Source: JBFLVQ01 sp040758525
GTDB lineage: Bacteria; Acidobacteriota; Blastocatellia; Chloracidobacteriales; JADJPF01
Assembly (NCBI GenBank): GCA_040758525.1
Contig: JBFLVQ010000168.1
Coordinates: forward strand, 1-14,748
Reading direction: 5' to 3'
Length of the DNA: 14,748 bases
Positions 14,485 through 14,748 of the stretch are shown here, one piece after another. Each line of letters opens with the position of its first letter. Positions within the stretch are counted from its first letter, which is position 1. The notes below the pieces were generated by a model. It searched no databases, was not told where the DNA came from, and saw only the letters and a list, made by a program, of their open reading frames with translations. Position numbers and translations under genes: made by a program.

Positions 14485-14697
14485 GTGGAATTATTACTTT
14501 CGTGACTTGCTAATGTAAACGAACAGCCATTTGCAACTTCAAGCATATCCTAGGTAATTACTCAATGTATGATGAATATAGTGCTAGTCCAGCAGGAGTG
14601 ATAGTTAAGGGAAGGTGGACAATTCTAATATCTGCCATTTAGATAGCTGGCGATTGAGCTTATATTTCTTTCCTTTATCAGTTTATAATATTTGCAA

Positions 14698-14748
14698 TCA
14701 GGGTTTGGGTACTACTGCCTCACTCCTGAGGATTTCACCGGGGTCATT
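14698..14748 (-). CDS. Possible 3' end of a gene entering from the right edge
   Basis: Minus-strand codons from the window edge give NDPGEILRSEAVVPKP and then TGA (14698-14700). The stretch is more GC-rich than the neighbouring intergenic DNA, which hints at coding or structured sequence, but 16 codons are too few to identify a product or to exclude chance. Confidence 0.25.
   Translation of the reverse strand, partial: NDPGEILRSEAVVPKP

Larger units (their letters stand above)
14204..14697. other. Gene-free upstream region
   Basis: Apart from the two palindromic sites listed, this AT-rich stretch holds no open frame with a start and ribosome-binding site on either strand. I see no RNA gene or insertion sequence. 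It also contains the 10-bp palindrome AGCTTAAGCT near 14378, probably chance. Confidence 0.5.

Noticed and set aside
1..14748. CRISPR array, tRNA, rRNA, insertion sequence with transposase, riboswitch
   Set aside because: No regularly spaced repeats, no recognisable RNA gene core sequences and no transposase motifs were seen on either strand.

Overview
The window reads as accessory DNA from a diderm (Gram-negative) bacterium. It encodes an outer-membrane efflux factor, lipoproteins with lipoboxes, and exported c-type cytochrome-like and beta-helix proteins. Ribosome-binding sites are strong (GGAGG-type), and intergenic DNA is AT-rich. The gene repertoire (RND heavy-metal efflux with YtkA/FixH-like add-on proteins, a DHOR-type di-haem protein, sigma-54 signals) would fit an Acidobacteriota-like organism, but no phylogenetic marker is present, so that is only a guess.

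Nearly all recognisable genes are on the minus strand, so transcription runs from high to low coordinates. Region 1 (14748-14105) is about 640 bases without a convincing gene. It holds the best regulatory signals: a -24/-12 (sigma-54) promoter at 14141-14156, a perfect TGT-N10-ACA dyad at 14285-14300 about 155 bases upstream of the predicted start site, and a CRP/FNR-like palindrome at 14463-14484.

Region 2 (14104-4717) is a metal-efflux cluster. In order of transcription it encodes: a membrane-anchored periplasmic protein whose mature end starts HGGEDHG; a CzcC/TolC-type outer-membrane factor; a lipoprotein resembling FMN-binding domains but without their S-G-A-T motif; a CzcB/CusB-type adaptor with an added N-terminal HGGEDHG domain and two membrane helices; a YtkA/FixH-like lipoprotein; a cupredoxin-like domain overlapping it in another frame; the CzcA/CusA-type RND pump; and a small membrane protein ending in a histidine-kinase-like dimerisation helix that lacks the histidine. 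Together they predict a proton-driven tripartite pump moving a metal cation (Cu/Ag or Zn/Co/Cd/Ni type, not decidable here) from the periplasm out of the cell, with several extra periplasmic metal-binding modules.

Region 3 (4716-1229) encodes exported proteins: a SnoaL/DUF4440-like protein, a di-haem oxidoreductase-family protein with two CxxCH motifs, and a parallel beta-helix protein with a Dx[DN]xDG-type acidic loop, followed by a perfect 12-bp inverted repeat that probably terminates transcription. Between regions 2 and 3 lie about 560 bases with two orphan open stretches.

Region 4 (1185-1) contains a decayed sigma-54 activator ATPase domain (Walker A intact, later motifs recoverable only across frameshifts and stops) and a small exported protein with a candidate sigma-54 promoter and a downstream hairpin.
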